Below, in pieces: positions 34,405-43,679 of a stretch of 64,000 bases of DNA (position 1 is the first letter of the stretch; each line of letters begins with the position of its first letter). The DNA is from Amycolatopsis sp. EV170708-02-1. Lineage in GTDB: Bacteria; Actinomycetota; Actinomycetes; Mycobacteriales; Pseudonocardiaceae. The DNA lies in NCBI RefSeq assembly GCF_022479115.1, contig NZ_CP092497.1:5890001-5954000 (forward strand), written 5' to 3'. Below the pieces are notes generated by a model. That model ran no database searches and was not told where the DNA came from. It worked only from the letters and a program-made list of their open reading frames with translations. The position numbers and the translations under genes are program-made.

Positions 34405-35016
34405 TTACGTGGAGGCCGTCGCACGTTCGGCGGACCCGGCGGTGGTTGCCGCGCGCTGCCTGAGGATCAGCGCGCCGTGCTCACCCCACCTGAGGTTTTC
34501 CTGCTCGAACGAGATCCCACGCAGCAGCGTCAGATAGGGGCCGACCCGGTCGTTATCGCGCAGATTCTCGCCTTCCGGCCGACCCCCCAGCATGCGCTCA
34601 CGCAGCCGCTCGAAGCGAGAAAGCTTAGCGCGGCTCCACGCCATGCGTTCTTCAATGGCGGCGATCACACCTTCGACGTCACCGACGTCACAGCCCTGCA
34701 CCTTGATCAGCAGCTCGTCCCGGATGGTGACGGGTTGGGCCGATTCGGCGGTGAACTCGCGCAGTGCGCGTCGCCCGGCGGAGGTGATGCTGAGCATCCG
34801 CTTGTTGGGACGGCGCTCCTGCTCGACGACTCGCGCAGTAACCAACCCGTCGGCCGACAGACGCTCCAGTTCACGGTAGAGCTGCTGGGGTGTCGGCTGC
34901 CAGAAGTCGACGACCGACGCGTCGAACGACTTGGCCAGGTCGTAGCCGGAGAACTCCCCCTCCGGCAGAGCTGCTAGCACCGCGAACTTCAAGGATACCT
35001 GGACACGGTAGCACAT
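34405..35016 (-). CDS. PadR-family transcriptional regulator
   Basis: This 203-residue protein has an N-terminal winged HTH: LKFAVLAALPEGEFSGYDLAK, then QLYRELERLSADGLVTARVVEQ and NKRMLSITSAGRRALREF. The Vir-type C-terminal helical domain (EERMAWSRAKLSRFERLRE) mediates dimerisation. The ATG at 35016 is used; no ribosome binding site is obvious, so a leaderless transcript or a slightly later start is possible. The 50-base gap to the divergent SnoaL-like gene contains the palindrome GATTAATC and a second GATTA half-site, a plausible autoregulatory operator. PadR proteins usually repress a neighbouring stress or efflux gene. Confidence 0.8.
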   Translation of the reverse strand: MCYRVQVSLKFAVLAALPEGEFSGYDLAKSFDASVVDFWQPTPQQLYRELERLSADGLVTARVVEQERRPNKRMLSITSAGRRALREFTAESAQPVTIRDELLIKVQGCDVGDVEGVIAAIEERMAWSRAKLSRFERLRERMLGGRPEGENLRDNDRVGPYLTLLRGISFEQENLRWGEHGALILRQRAATTAGSAERATAST

Positions 35017-35066
35017 CAGCGATTAATCTCATCCGCACCTAATCAACAAAGTTACTAGGAGCCTGT

Positions 35067-35456
35067 ATGCACCCCCTTCGCCTCGCCGTGGAGTGCGGTG
35101 AACACACGGCAGTTGAGGCCCTACTCGCGGATGACGTCGTATTCACCAGCCCGGTCGCCTACAGGCCGTACCCCGGCAAGCCGATCACCGCGGCCATCCT
35201 GCGCGCCGTGAGCGGCGTCTTCAGCAACTTTCGCTACGTCCGCGAGATCACCAGCGCCGACGGGCACGACCACGCTCTGATCTTCACGGCACAGGTCGGG
35301 GACAAGGAGGTCAACGGCTGCGACTTCGTACACACCGATGAGGATGGGCTGATCGACGACTTCATGGTCATGGTGCGTCCGCTGTCCGCAGCGAACGCTC
35401 TGGCCGAAGCGATGGCCGCCCGATTCGAGCAAATCAAACAGGAGGCTGGCGCGTGA
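35067..35456 (+). CDS. NTF2-like/SnoaL-like protein
   Basis: This 129-residue protein has the NTF2 fold pattern: HTAVEALLADDVVFTSPVAY near the start, PITAAILRAVSGVFSNFRY and the closing strands GCDFVHTDEDGLIDDFMVMV. These proteins form a conical pocket and act as small hydrolases, isomerases or binding proteins. TAGGAG lies upstream of the ATG. Its stop overlaps the GTG start of the SGNH hydrolase. It is divergent from the PadR regulator, which probably controls both genes. Confidence 0.75.
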   Translation: MHPLRLAVECGEHTAVEALLADDVVFTSPVAYRPYPGKPITAAILRAVSGVFSNFRYVREITSADGHDHALIFTAQVGDKEVNGCDFVHTDEDGLIDDFMVMVRPLSAANALAEAMAARFEQIKQEAGA

Positions 35457-36211
35457 CCATCCGCTACGTCGCCCTGGGCGACAGCCAGAGTGAAGGCATC
35501 GGCGACGGTGACGAGACCACCGGCTACCGAGGGTGGGCGGACCGGTTCGCTGAACAGCTCGCCGCCACTGGGGAACCGGTCCTGTACGCCAACCTCGCGG
35601 TCCGGGGACGCCTCGCCGGCCAGATACACGCCGAACAGCTCGGCCCGGCCGTCGCTCTGCGCCCGACGCTCGCCACCGTCGTCGCGGGAATGAACGACCT
35701 AATCCGACCAAATTACGACGCCGAGGCGGTAGCCGGACACCTGGAAGCCATGTTTGCCGCACTTACCGCGGCTGGTGCCACAGTGGCCACCGTCGCCTTC
35801 CCGGATATCGGCCGGATCGCGCCGATCGCGGCGCCGCTGCGGCGGCGCGTCGCCGATCTCAACGGCCGTATCCGGAACGCGGCCGCCCGGCTCGGGGTGA
35901 CCGTGGTCGACGGCGACCGGTACGAAGTCACCAGCGACCCACGCCTGTGGTGTGCGGATCGTCTGCACGCCAACCCTAGCGGCCACGCCCGCATCGCGGC
36001 CGCCGTCGCGCACGGCCTCGGCATCCCCGGCAGCGACGACAGCTGGACCCGCCCGCTGCCGTCAGCCACCGGCAGGACGGGATGGCAGTCGGCAAGCACC
36101 GAACTTCTCTGGCTTGCCGAATTCCTCGGCCCATGGCTGGTCCGCCGACTCCTCGGTAAGTCCTCCGGCGACGGCCGCACCGCGAAACGCCCTTCCCTGC
36201 TGCCCGTGTGA
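35453..36211 (+). CDS. SGNH/GDSL-family hydrolase
   Basis: The product is 252 residues from a GTG that overlaps the previous stop (GTGA). Block I GDSQSEG carries the nucleophilic Ser, block II shows Gly in RGRLAGQ, block III is GMNDL and block V is CADRLHANPSGH with the Asp-x-x-His pair. Such enzymes remove acyl or acetyl groups from lipids, sugars or polyketides. No signal peptide is present, so it acts in the cytoplasm. Ribosome binding sequence AGGAGG lies within the end of the preceding gene. Confidence 0.8.
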   Translation: MTIRYVALGDSQSEGIGDGDETTGYRGWADRFAEQLAATGEPVLYANLAVRGRLAGQIHAEQLGPAVALRPTLATVVAGMNDLIRPNYDAEAVAGHLEAMFAALTAAGATVATVAFPDIGRIAPIAAPLRRRVADLNGRIRNAAARLGVTVVDGDRYEVTSDPRLWCADRLHANPSGHARIAAAVAHGLGIPGSDDSWTRPLPSATGRTGWQSASTELLWLAEFLGPWLVRRLLGKSSGDGRTAKRPSLLPV

Positions 36212-36882
36212 ACCGAGTAACCCTGCATCCGGATGCGCAGCGTCGCCGACCACCGGGCGGAAGCACACCACCGTCGTCTCCGACGGCGACACCGCGTACC
36301 CGCCACGCTCTGTCCGGGAAACACGACCTGCTGCTGCTCGACATCGGCCTACCCGCCAAGGACGGGTTCGCCGTGCTTCACCAACTGCGCCAGCAGCTTT
36401 GTACGATCCCGGTCATCATCCTCACCGCCCGCGGCGGAGTAGCCGACACGGTCGCCGGCCTCGACGGCGGCGCCGACGACTACCTCAGCAAACCTTTCCG
36501 GTTCACCGAACTGCTCGCCCGCATCCGCAGGCGGGTACGTGACGACCACGGCCCCAGCGCCCACCAGCTCCGCCACGGCCGAATCACCTTGGACCTACAC
36601 TCCCGCGTGATCGAAGTGGACGGTCGCACCATCGAATTGACAGCCCGCGAGTTCACCCTGGCGGAAACCTTTCTCCGCAGCGACGGCGAGGTACTCACCC
36701 GGGAACACCTGCTGGCGACCATCTGGGGTCCCGCCTACGACGGCGAATCCAACATCGTCGACGTCTATGTCCGCTACCTGCGACGCAAAGTCAGCACCGC
36801 CTGGATCACCACCGTCCGCGGTAAGGGCTACCGGCTGAACAACCCCGTGACAGCTCTCCCCGCCCATCACGACAGCCCCTGA
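36208..36882 (+). pseudogene. OmpR-type response regulator with damaged receiver N-terminus
   Basis: From about residue 32 the product is a normal OmpR/PhoB regulator. The phosphoacceptor is D45 (LLLLDIGLPAKDG), with T73 (ILTAR), K95 (LSKPF) and a complete winged-helix domain (LTAREFTLAETFL, VDVYVRYLRRKV, TVRGKGYRL). The first beta strand and the acidic Asp pair that bind Mg2+ are missing. A neighbouring frame reads GRKHTTVVSDGDTAY just upstream, which looks like the next receiver segment shifted out of frame. The 5' end therefore appears truncated and frameshifted after the SGNH gene. No histidine kinase gene follows. Confidence 0.65.
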
Positions 36883-37222
36883 GGTTCCTGCGCCCGCCCC
36901 GGGGTGAAGATCGACTTCCGGCACCGGCACCGGCGCCTACGCCCGGAGCGAGCCGGGAATCGTCATGACGTCGGACGCGAGTGGTAATGGACGGTCCGGC
37001 GACGTCGGCGGGGGCTTCCGTCTACGGAGGTCGCACTCTTTAGTGCGCCACCTAGCAGTACAAGTGCTACCTACGCCGCAGGGAGGTCAGGCGGCTGACC
37101 GGCTCCACAGTCACGCGGTCCGTCCTGATACTGATGGGCAGCTCGGCATACTTGGTACATGGGAGTCGTGGGCTGGACGCTGACCGGAATCGTTCCCTTG
37201 GGGCCGTGTTGCTGTTTACGGT
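36883..37222. other. Gene-free stretch
   Basis: I see no gene. A small symmetric element TAGCA...TGCTA lies near 37046-37062. The stretch lies downstream of both the response-regulator remnant and the LUD gene, which converge here. No strong terminator hairpin was found. Confidence 0.35.
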
Positions 37223-37852
37223 TCAGAACCCTGTGGCTTCGCGGAGGAGCAGGACGGTGCTGCGCCCCGGAAAGGGTTCCGCGTTCAGGACGAGCAGGCG
37301 GTTGACGGCACTGGGCCACCCGTAGACGGCCTTGGCGCGGGCGCTTTCCAGCGGGAGGCAGTGGTCTTCGACGCGGCGCAGCGCGGTGCTCAGATCCGGC
37401 ACCACCTTCTGCGCCCCGACGATCCAGATCGCGCGGGCGGCACCGCCGGAGTAACTGGGCAGCTGGCTACCGCTGCCGGAAGCGGCTACGAGTGAACCCG
37501 TTTCGGTGACCGCGGCGACGCTGCCCACGACGACGTCGGGGCTGGCGCGCAGCCGCCGGATCTCATCCATCTGACTGGCGCGATCCATGGCCAACGTGCT
37601 TGCCTTGATGGACCGGTACCGTCCGCCGGCGTTGATGTCATCGTCGATGCCGGACAGGCGGAGAGTTTCGCTGGCCGCGGTGAGCACGCTGGCACCCTCC
37701 GGGATCAGCTCGTTGACGCGGGCGCGCGCGGCGGCGGCGTCGTCGAGGATCTCGACGGTGAAACCGTGGTCCGTCAGAGCGGCGGCAGCCAGCTCCAGGC
37801 GGTGTGCGGGCACCGGGTCGGTGAACGAGGGTGCCGGTGTCGAGGTGGTCAT
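37223..37852 (-). CDS. LUD-domain (LutC/YkgG-like) protein
   Basis: This 209-residue protein has the LUD-domain pattern: LAAAALTDHGFTVEILDD, the LIPEGASVLTAASETLRLSG core, VVVGSVAAVTETGSLVAASG and the closing VVPDLSTALRRVEDHCLP. In LutABC systems the LUD subunit joins two iron-sulphur subunits to oxidise L-lactate; solo LUD proteins are also common. No lutA or lutB is nearby. The ATG at 37852 has AGGAGA upstream. It is divergent from the SigJ gene, which may control it. Redox role is inference. Confidence 0.75.
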   Translation of the reverse strand: MTTSTPAPSFTDPVPAHRLELAAAALTDHGFTVEILDDAAAARARVNELIPEGASVLTAASETLRLSGIDDDINAGGRYRSIKASTLAMDRASQMDEIRRLRASPDVVVGSVAAVTETGSLVAASGSGSQLPSYSGGAARAIWIVGAQKVVPDLSTALRRVEDHCLPLESARAKAVYGWPSAVNRLLVLNAEPFPGRSTVLLLREATGF

Positions 37853-38036
37853 GGTGTCTCCTGGGCTTGTCTTGTCGCGGGTGGTGGGCGCAGCGCCGGT
37901 CCGTCGAACGTCGGCGTGTCCCGGTAGTCCGACAACACGGCCGCTCGGAATGTGAGGCGGCACGCCGGCCTGACGTTCTGGTGCGTTGTCTTGTCGAACC
38001 AGTGAGGAAGATGCGACCGAGGGAGCCTCCGACACC

Positions 38037-38948
38037 ATGCCCACCCCCGCCGCGCCGGGCACGAGCGCGATCCTGAGCGAACGACGTCAGCTGGTCAATC
38101 TCGCCTACCGGCTACTGGGCTCGCTGGCCGAGGCGGAAGATGTCGTCCAGGAAACCTACGCCCGCTGGTACGCCCAGCCCCGGGAACAGCAGGAAACCAT
38201 CGAAAATCCCGGCGCCTGGCTGACGACGGTAGCCGGACGCGTCTGCCTCAACCTGCTCAACTCGGCACGGGTCCGACGAGAGACCTACGTGGGCGATTGG
38301 CTGCCCGAACCCCTACCCGAACCGTGCCGGCCCCACGGCAGCACCACGGACCCCGCCGACCGCGTCACCTTGGACGAGTCGGTCGACATGGCCCTTCTCG
38401 TCATACTCGAGTCGATGACCCCGGCCGAGCGCGTCGCGTTCGTCCTGCACGACGTCTTCCGATACTCCTTCGCCGAAATAGCCCAGATCGTCGGTCGTAC
38501 CCCGGCGGCATCCCGCCAGCTGGCCTCCTCAGCCCGCCGCCGCATCAGGGCCGCACGACCCTCCACGACTCCCCCCGCACAGCGCGCCATCATCGTCAAA
38601 GACTTCAGACAGGCATGGGAGGCCAAGGACATCAAGGCACTCCTTGGCCTCCTCGACCCCAACGCCACAGCGACCGCCGACAGCGGCGGGCTCGTCACCA
38701 GCTTCCTGCACCCCATCGAAGGCCGGGAGCAGATCGCCCGCGCCTGGATAGAACTCACCCGCCGGAAGCCGGACAACATGACCTTCCGGGAACGTACGGT
38801 CAACGGGCAACCCGGACTGGTGGCCGAACAAGACGGCATCGCCGTGACCGTGTTCGCGTTCGCATTCACCGACGACCGGATCAAGCACATCTGGGTAGTA
38901 CGCAATCCCGAGAAACTCCGCCACTGGACAACGGATCAAGTCACTTGA
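38037..38948 (+). CDS. ECF41-group (SigJ-like) RNA polymerase sigma factor
   Basis: This 303-residue protein has sigma region 2 (RRQLVNLAYRLLGSLAEAED, VVQETYARW), region 4 (LVILESMTPAERVAFVLHDVF, YSFAEIAQIVGRTPAASRQL) and a C-terminal SnoaL-like domain. The end VRNPEKLRHW matches the ECF41 NPDKL-type signature. In this group the fused C-terminal domain, not an anti-sigma factor, controls activity. ECF41 genes normally neighbour a carboxymuconolactone decarboxylase or oxidoreductase; none is present here. The divergent LUD gene is the only candidate partner. The ATG at 38037 is used. Confidence 0.85.
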   Translation: MPTPAAPGTSAILSERRQLVNLAYRLLGSLAEAEDVVQETYARWYAQPREQQETIENPGAWLTTVAGRVCLNLLNSARVRRETYVGDWLPEPLPEPCRPHGSTTDPADRVTLDESVDMALLVILESMTPAERVAFVLHDVFRYSFAEIAQIVGRTPAASRQLASSARRRIRAARPSTTPPAQRAIIVKDFRQAWEAKDIKALLGLLDPNATATADSGGLVTSFLHPIEGREQIARAWIELTRRKPDNMTFRERTVNGQPGLVAEQDGIAVTVFAFAFTDDRIKHIWVVRNPEKLRHWTTDQVT

Positions 38949-38959
38949 CCCTGAAACAT

Positions 38960-39135
38960 CCGCCAACCGATCTCGTGGAGCGCAGGGATCAACAGATCGA
39001 CATCGGCCTACGACGGCTCGCCGACCTGGCCCCAGCAGCCCAAGGTGGTGTGCGTGGATCCGATCAAGACATCCCAGCAACCGGCCTCGTCGTAGACGGC
39101 GACCTCACCGTCGAGGACGGCGCGCCGTCCATTCC
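38960..39135 (-). pseudogene. Possible remnant of an ATP-dependent DNA ligase
   Basis: In the gap before the methyltransferase the minus strand reads AVLDGEVAVYDEAG. This resembles the LDGE-V motif region of ATP-dependent DNA ligases. Surrounding frames are broken, with scraps such as APRDRLADV that could be the following arginine-rich segment. It is too short for function. The call rests on one motif and is tentative. Confidence 0.25.
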
Positions 39136-39193
39136 GCTGATCAGTGAAACACCAAGGAGGCCTGCCAATTCGTCGGTGAATACTGATGAGCGG

Positions 39194-40015
39194 CTAACGC
39201 TTGATCGCGACGCCTCCGGTCATGAAGCGCACCCCGATGGTGGTCGCGTCGGTGACAACCTTTTCGGGCCGCCAGAGCGCCAGAGGCACGATGCCGGGCA
39301 GCAGGATCTCCAGCCCGTCGAAGAAGCCCTTCAGCTCCGCCGGAGTCCGGACCCTGCCTGTGCCGAGCTGGGACAGCAGCACGCGCTCCAGCTCCTCACT
39401 CTCCGAAGAATCGCTCAAGCGCGTGAAGTTCGTGATGAAGAAGTACGAACCGGCCGGAACGGCGTCGCGAAGCTTCGCGACGATGCCGTTCGGGTCCTCC
39501 TCGTCGAGGATGTGGTGCAGGATGCCGCACAGCATCACGCACACCGGCTTGCCGAAGTCGATCATCTCCCGCACGTCGGGGTGTGCGATGACCTCTTCCG
39601 GCTCGCGAATATCGGCGGTGACGACCCTCGTGTTCGCGTTGTCCTGCAGCAACGCCCTGCCATGCGCGAGCACGATCGGGTCGATGTCGACGTAGACGAC
39701 CTTCGCGTCCGGATTCACCTCCTGCGCCACCTCGTGAGTGTTGCGCACGGTCGGCAGCCCGGAGCCCAGGTCCAAGAACTGCGTGATGCCCTCGTCGGCG
39801 GCGAGCTGCCGCACCACACGATGCAGCATCGCCCGGTTGTGCAACGCGATCTCTTTCAGCTCCGGCATCACCTCGAGGCTCGCCGCGGCAACCTTCCGGT
39901 CAGCCGCGTAGTTGTCCTTACCATTCAGCATCACGTCATAGACGCGTGCCGCGGTGGGGACCCCGTCGTCGAGAATGACGACATCGGACCCAGGATATGC
40001 ACTGTCGGAGGACAT
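39194..40015 (-). CDS. DUF574/SAM-dependent methyltransferase-like protein
   Basis: This 273-residue protein belongs to a family abundant in actinomycetes. RVYDVMLNGKDNYAADR opens the domain, and FLDLGSGLPTVRNTHEVAQ is the SAM-binding glycine motif. VVYVDIDPIVLAHGRALL gives the acidic residue after strand 2, and VMLCGILHHILDEED is the post-motif. The substrate is unknown for the family. The ATG at 40015 has GAGGAG about nine bases upstream. The protein is cytosolic. It does not seem to be in an operon. Confidence 0.8.
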   Translation of the reverse strand: MSSDSAYPGSDVVILDDGVPTAARVYDVMLNGKDNYAADRKVAAASLEVMPELKEIALHNRAMLHRVVRQLAADEGITQFLDLGSGLPTVRNTHEVAQEVNPDAKVVYVDIDPIVLAHGRALLQDNANTRVVTADIREPEEVIAHPDVREMIDFGKPVCVMLCGILHHILDEEDPNGIVAKLRDAVPAGSYFFITNFTRLSDSSESEELERVLLSQLGTGRVRTPAELKGFFDGLEILLPGIVPLALWRPEKVVTDATTIGVRFMTGGVAIKR

Positions 40016-40258
40016 CGGAAGCAACTCTCCTCGCCGATCGTCAAGAACACCCGGCATCGTAGCGGTTCCGGCACCGCGCGTCACCGGGCCACCCGCGGTC
40101 TCACGGCGTCGCGTCTCGACCGAATCAACGAATATGAAGAGGTGCTGAAAGGGTAGACCGCTAGCGGACGGCCACCGCGACCGCGGCGCGGAGACAAAGA
40201 GGCCGGGCGTTGCGTCGTCGGCGACCCAACGCGGTACAAATGGCGCGCGTCTGAGTCG

Positions 40259-40560
40259 TTACACCGCTCCCCCGGCGGCTGCGCGCCGGCACTTCTTCGC
40301 CTCGTCCTTCTTACCGCCCTCTTCCTTGTCCTTGCGTTCCTGCGTCATTGTCGGTCGTTGCGCAGGTGTGCTGGTCACACTTCTGGTGACAGAGTCACCG
40401 TTGATCAACAGACCACGGTCACCGGGGATCTGCGTGAGCACGTGGGTCTCGCGGATGGTCCGGCCGTCCGGGAGCGCGATCTCGAGTCCGGCGGACACGG
40501 AGTCGACCGCACTGACGACGGGTCGCGTGGTGACCTTGAGACCACGCCGACCTTCATGGC
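40259..40560 (-). pseudogene. Unrecognised gene fragment with lysine-rich end
   Basis: The minus frame reads TTRPVVSAVDSVSAGLEIAL, then DGRTIRETHVLTQIPGD and ends in a lysine/glutamate-rich tail. It looks like real protein, but no start with a ribosome binding site is present in this part. The frame farther upstream is antisense to a TetR fragment. I infer that the gene has lost its 5' end at about 40560-40590. The family is not recognised. Confidence 0.35.
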
Positions 40561-40593
40561 GAACCCGCCGTCGAGACGAGCCGGGGGCGAAGG

Positions 40594-40757
40594 ACTGGGC
40601 CGGCGCAGGCGTCGTACGCCCGGAAGTGACCGCCGCGGACATTTTCGCCCTTATGACCGCAAGCGCGTGGACGCGGAGGCACGCATCCACCGGCCAGGCG
40701 AACAACCTGGTCGGCTATGTCATAGACGGACTGCTGAAGACCCGTCAAGGATCGTGA
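40594..40757 (+). pseudogene. C-terminal fragment of a TetR-family regulator
   Basis: VVRPEVTAADIFALMTASAW and NNLVGYVIDGLLKTRQGS are typical of the last two helices of TetR ligand-binding domains. The HTH and the rest of the domain are absent. The sequence upstream belongs to the minus-strand fragment. It ends inside the 3' end of the convergent hypothetical gene at 40720. Confidence 0.5.
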
Positions 40758-41088
40758 ATCCCTTGCGCTCCTCCTTGCCGCCTTCAGTCGTCCGGCCGTC
40801 TGTGAGCAGCACGAGAAGATGACGGGAGGCGTCGAGAAGATCGCTTCTCAGCTCATCGGTCCGGCCCACGGCCGCGTGCGAGAAGGCCGCTCGCAAGTAG
40901 ACGAGAATCACCGGTTCCTCGACCGCGAGCAGCCGCTCGAGGCTGATCGCCGTGCCCGCGAGCCGCTGCATCAGTATCCGCACGTCGGCCGGGCCGGACG
41001 CGACGGTCAGCATCACCACCAGTTCCTGCAGTTGTTTGTGCAGGAGGGAGAGACTGTCCAGTGTCAACCTGCCGTCGAGCTGGTTCAT
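40720..41088 (-). CDS. Hypothetical helical protein
   Basis: This 122-residue protein is almost entirely helical: LSLLHKQLQELVVMLTVASG, ILMQRLAGTAISLERLLAVE and ELRSDLLDASRHLLVLL. GAGGAAGGA precedes the ATG at 41088 at good spacing. I recognise no family. No membrane segment or signal peptide is seen. Its last residues overlap the TetR fragment on the other strand, so the C-terminus may not be original. Confidence 0.5.
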   Translation of the reverse strand: MNQLDGRLTLDSLSLLHKQLQELVVMLTVASGPADVRILMQRLAGTAISLERLLAVEEPVILVYLRAAFSHAAVGRTDELRSDLLDASRHLLVLLTDGRTTEGGKEERKGFTILDGSSAVRL

Positions 41089-41106
41089 GTCGCCGTCCTT
41101 CCTCAC

Positions 41107-42124
41107 CGCAGTTCTCGGAGGGTACGTACGAGATGACGAACACGTCGTCGGCTCATGACGGGAAAGTAGACAGAGCCGGGCCGAACACGCACCGGCCGGA
41201 CAAAAATGCGAGTGCTCAACTCGATCGAGTGAAGATCAGTTCATAACACGGTTCCACATAGGTGGCTCTCGACACATTTGCCTGCTGGGACTGTCACCGT
41301 GGTCCAGCACATTGGCTCGGGTACTTCACAAACAGCGATGCGCTTGCGGCCCAGGTTCGGCCAACGCGTCGCCGCCCAGGTAGAACCCGCGCCGCCGTAC
41401 GACGCGCTGCCCGGGATGATCCGCGTCCGGTGGGTGTCCCCAGCGTGGGCGCGATCAAGCCGCGCGATACACCCGGCACCGGGCACTCACCGGCGAGCAC
41501 CGCGCCCGAGCGCTGCACCTCCGGCCGGCCGCGCCTACCTGGCACGCCACGCCCTCGCCGGCACGCTCGGTTCCCCTGGCGCCGGAGCCGGGGTTGGCCC
41601 CCTTAGCTGGCTGCTGACCCTCGTCGGCGAATACCTCACCGTCGCCCGCTTGAGCGGCATCCTGGACCTGCTGTCCAGCCCACTTCAGATTCCTCTGACG
41701 ACGAACACTGATGTCTGATCGGAACACCTGTCAATGCGTTGACGGGCAGGTGAGCTCGGCCGCCATGAGTGAGACAAGGCGTTCGACGGCGCTGTCGACT
41801 GCGCCGATGGCAACCGTGCCGCGTCTGGCGGCGCGCGAGCCGGGCGCGGAGATCATCTGTTGGTTCATGCGCTGCCGCCGCTTCGAGTACCCGGGCCCAC
41901 GGAGGTGCGTCGCTGTATATGGGCCCGGTCGCCGCGAGGCTGATACCGAGCTACAGTTGCGGAGTCGCGAAAAACGATGCTCCGCGGTTCAGCCGCCGAG
42001 CTTCGCGCATACATCGATGCGGACAGTTCTGATCGATGAGCGTCTCCTTGCCGAGATCGGACGTCCCGTTCGCTCACGGCGCTGACCACCGCTGGCGCGT
42101 GCCGGCGCAACAGAGGAGCGTCTC
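41107..42124. other. About 1 kb without a convincing gene
   Basis: Several frames are open on both strands but none resembles a family or has a credible start. On the minus strand GTVAIGAVDSAVERLVSLMA near 41740-41840 looks protein-like and may be the C-terminus of a lost gene. The region is part of a stretch of remnants between 40.2 and 44.2 kb. Confidence 0.4.
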
Positions 42125-43246
42125 ATGCAGAAGACTGTCGCCATCGTCGGAGCAGGACTGGGCGGGCTGATGCTCGCCCGGGTGCTTCAAACTCATGGCG
42201 TCGCCACGATGATCTACGAGGGTGAGGCGTCGGCGACGAGCCGCGGGCAGGGTGGGCTGCTCGACATCCATGAAGAGACCGGACAGGCCGCGCTCCGCGC
42301 AGCCGGTCTGTACGACGAGTTCCTCACTCTGGTCCGTCCGGGCGAGGACGCCAAGCGCGTGGTCGACCGCCACGGCACGCTTCTGCTCGACAAGCCCGCC
42401 GGCCCTGGTTCGCCCCGACCGGAAGTGGACCGAGGCGAACTGCGGCGCCTGCTCATCGACTCGCTGGCGCCCGGAACGATCTGGTGGGACCACAAGCTCA
42501 CCTTGATCCGGCATCACCCGGCTGGTGGCCTCGACCTCACCTTCGCGGCAGGATCCCCGGCCCACGCCGACATCGTCGTCGGCGCCGACGGCGCCTGGTC
42601 GAAGGTGCGTCCACTGCTCACCTCCGCAGAGCCTCGCTACAGCGGAACCTGCTTCGTCGAGATCGCGCTGACCTCAAGCGGCCGCACCCATCAGGAGAGT
42701 GTGGCCGCGATCGGCAGCGGCACGCTGATGGCGGTTGCGCCTGGCAAGGGCATTATCGTCCACCGCTACGCCGACGGGCGGGTACGCGGATATGTGGCGC
42801 TGAACCGGCCCGAGGAGTGGATGAGGTCGATCGATTTCGACGACCCGTCCGCAGGGCTCCGCCGGCTCAGCCGCGAGTTCGACGGCTGGTCGCCGCTGCT
42901 CACCGCGTTCGTGACCGAGAGTGATGCGGACCCGTGGCTGCGGCCGATCCACGCCCTACCTGTCGGGTTGCGCTGGGACAGGCTGCCCGGTGTGACGCTC
43001 GTCGGCGACGCCGCGCACCTGATGTCGCCCTTCGCCGGGGAGGGCGCGAACCTCGCGATGTATGACGGTGCCGAACTGGCGGCCGAACTGGCCGCGCACT
43101 CCGACGTCGAGGCCGCACTTGCCACATTCGAAGAGCGGCTATTTACGCGCAGCCGCGAGGTCGCCGACCGCTCGGCGCAAAACCTCGAAGTCTTCTTCGG
43201 CGAAAAGGCGCCACAGAGCGTCGTCGCGTTGTTCGACCATTCCTGA
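42125..43246 (+). CDS. FAD-dependent monooxygenase, TetX-like
   Basis: This 373-residue class A flavoprotein hydroxylase has VAIVGAGLGGLMLARVLQTHG (GxGxxG), then DIHEETGQAALRAAGLYDEF. It also has the DG motif ADIVVGADGAWSKVRPLL and the second FAD motif VTLVGDAAHLMSPFAGEGAN. The combination, especially the ARVLQ and SPFAGEGAN stretches, is closest to the TetX branch, whose members hydroxylate aromatic or tetracycline-type compounds with NADPH and O2. Activity on tetracyclines cannot be claimed. AGAGGAGC precedes the ATG. No regulator gene is intact nearby. Confidence 0.8.
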   Translation: MQKTVAIVGAGLGGLMLARVLQTHGVATMIYEGEASATSRGQGGLLDIHEETGQAALRAAGLYDEFLTLVRPGEDAKRVVDRHGTLLLDKPAGPGSPRPEVDRGELRRLLIDSLAPGTIWWDHKLTLIRHHPAGGLDLTFAAGSPAHADIVVGADGAWSKVRPLLTSAEPRYSGTCFVEIALTSSGRTHQESVAAIGSGTLMAVAPGKGIIVHRYADGRVRGYVALNRPEEWMRSIDFDDPSAGLRRLSREFDGWSPLLTAFVTESDADPWLRPIHALPVGLRWDRLPGVTLVGDAAHLMSPFAGEGANLAMYDGAELAAELAAHSDVEAALATFEERLFTRSREVADRSAQNLEVFFGEKAPQSVVALFDHS

Positions 43247-43679
43247 GCGGCCGTCTCTCACCACGGTTAGCCTCATCGCTGCGGAGACGGCCTATGACGG
43301 AGACGTGCGGGGTCGGCCGGACAAGTCGGCGTAGCTGACGACGCCATCCGGGGCGCGCTTGTCCGTGACCGACAGGCCGCCGCCGTTTGCGTGAATCGCG
43401 TTGCCCTCGTGCTTCTGGGCTTCGTCTGCTGCCGTTCGACGCTGACGTCGCAGGCTGCGCTGTAACCGGCTGTGGACCTGGTCTAATACGAACCGGACCT
43501 TGGACGATTTGCTGCACGGCAACGGCTTCGGAACATTCACGGACGTATCGCGCCAGCTCAGGACCCCAGGAAGCTGGGCCCTTAGCTTGACAGCCGAAAT
43601 TCGGCCCGACCAGGAGTGCCACGGATGACCGCTACCGGCACCGTGTCGCGGTCACCGACCGACCTTCAGGTACGAGGAG
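43247..43679. other. Gap with one weak small ORF
   Basis: A minus-strand ORF at 43292-43540 (about 82 residues, containing NAIHANGGGLSVTDKRAPDG) has protein-like composition but no recognised family. Nothing else is supported. Confidence 0.3.

Noticed and set aside
38297..40156. 619-residue plus-strand ORF
   Set aside because: It overlaps the SigJ gene in another frame and is antisense to the methyltransferase, both with strong motifs.
42125..43246. Calling the FAD monooxygenase a tetracycline-resistance gene
   Set aside because: It is closest to the TetX branch, but substrate specificity cannot be read from the motifs seen.
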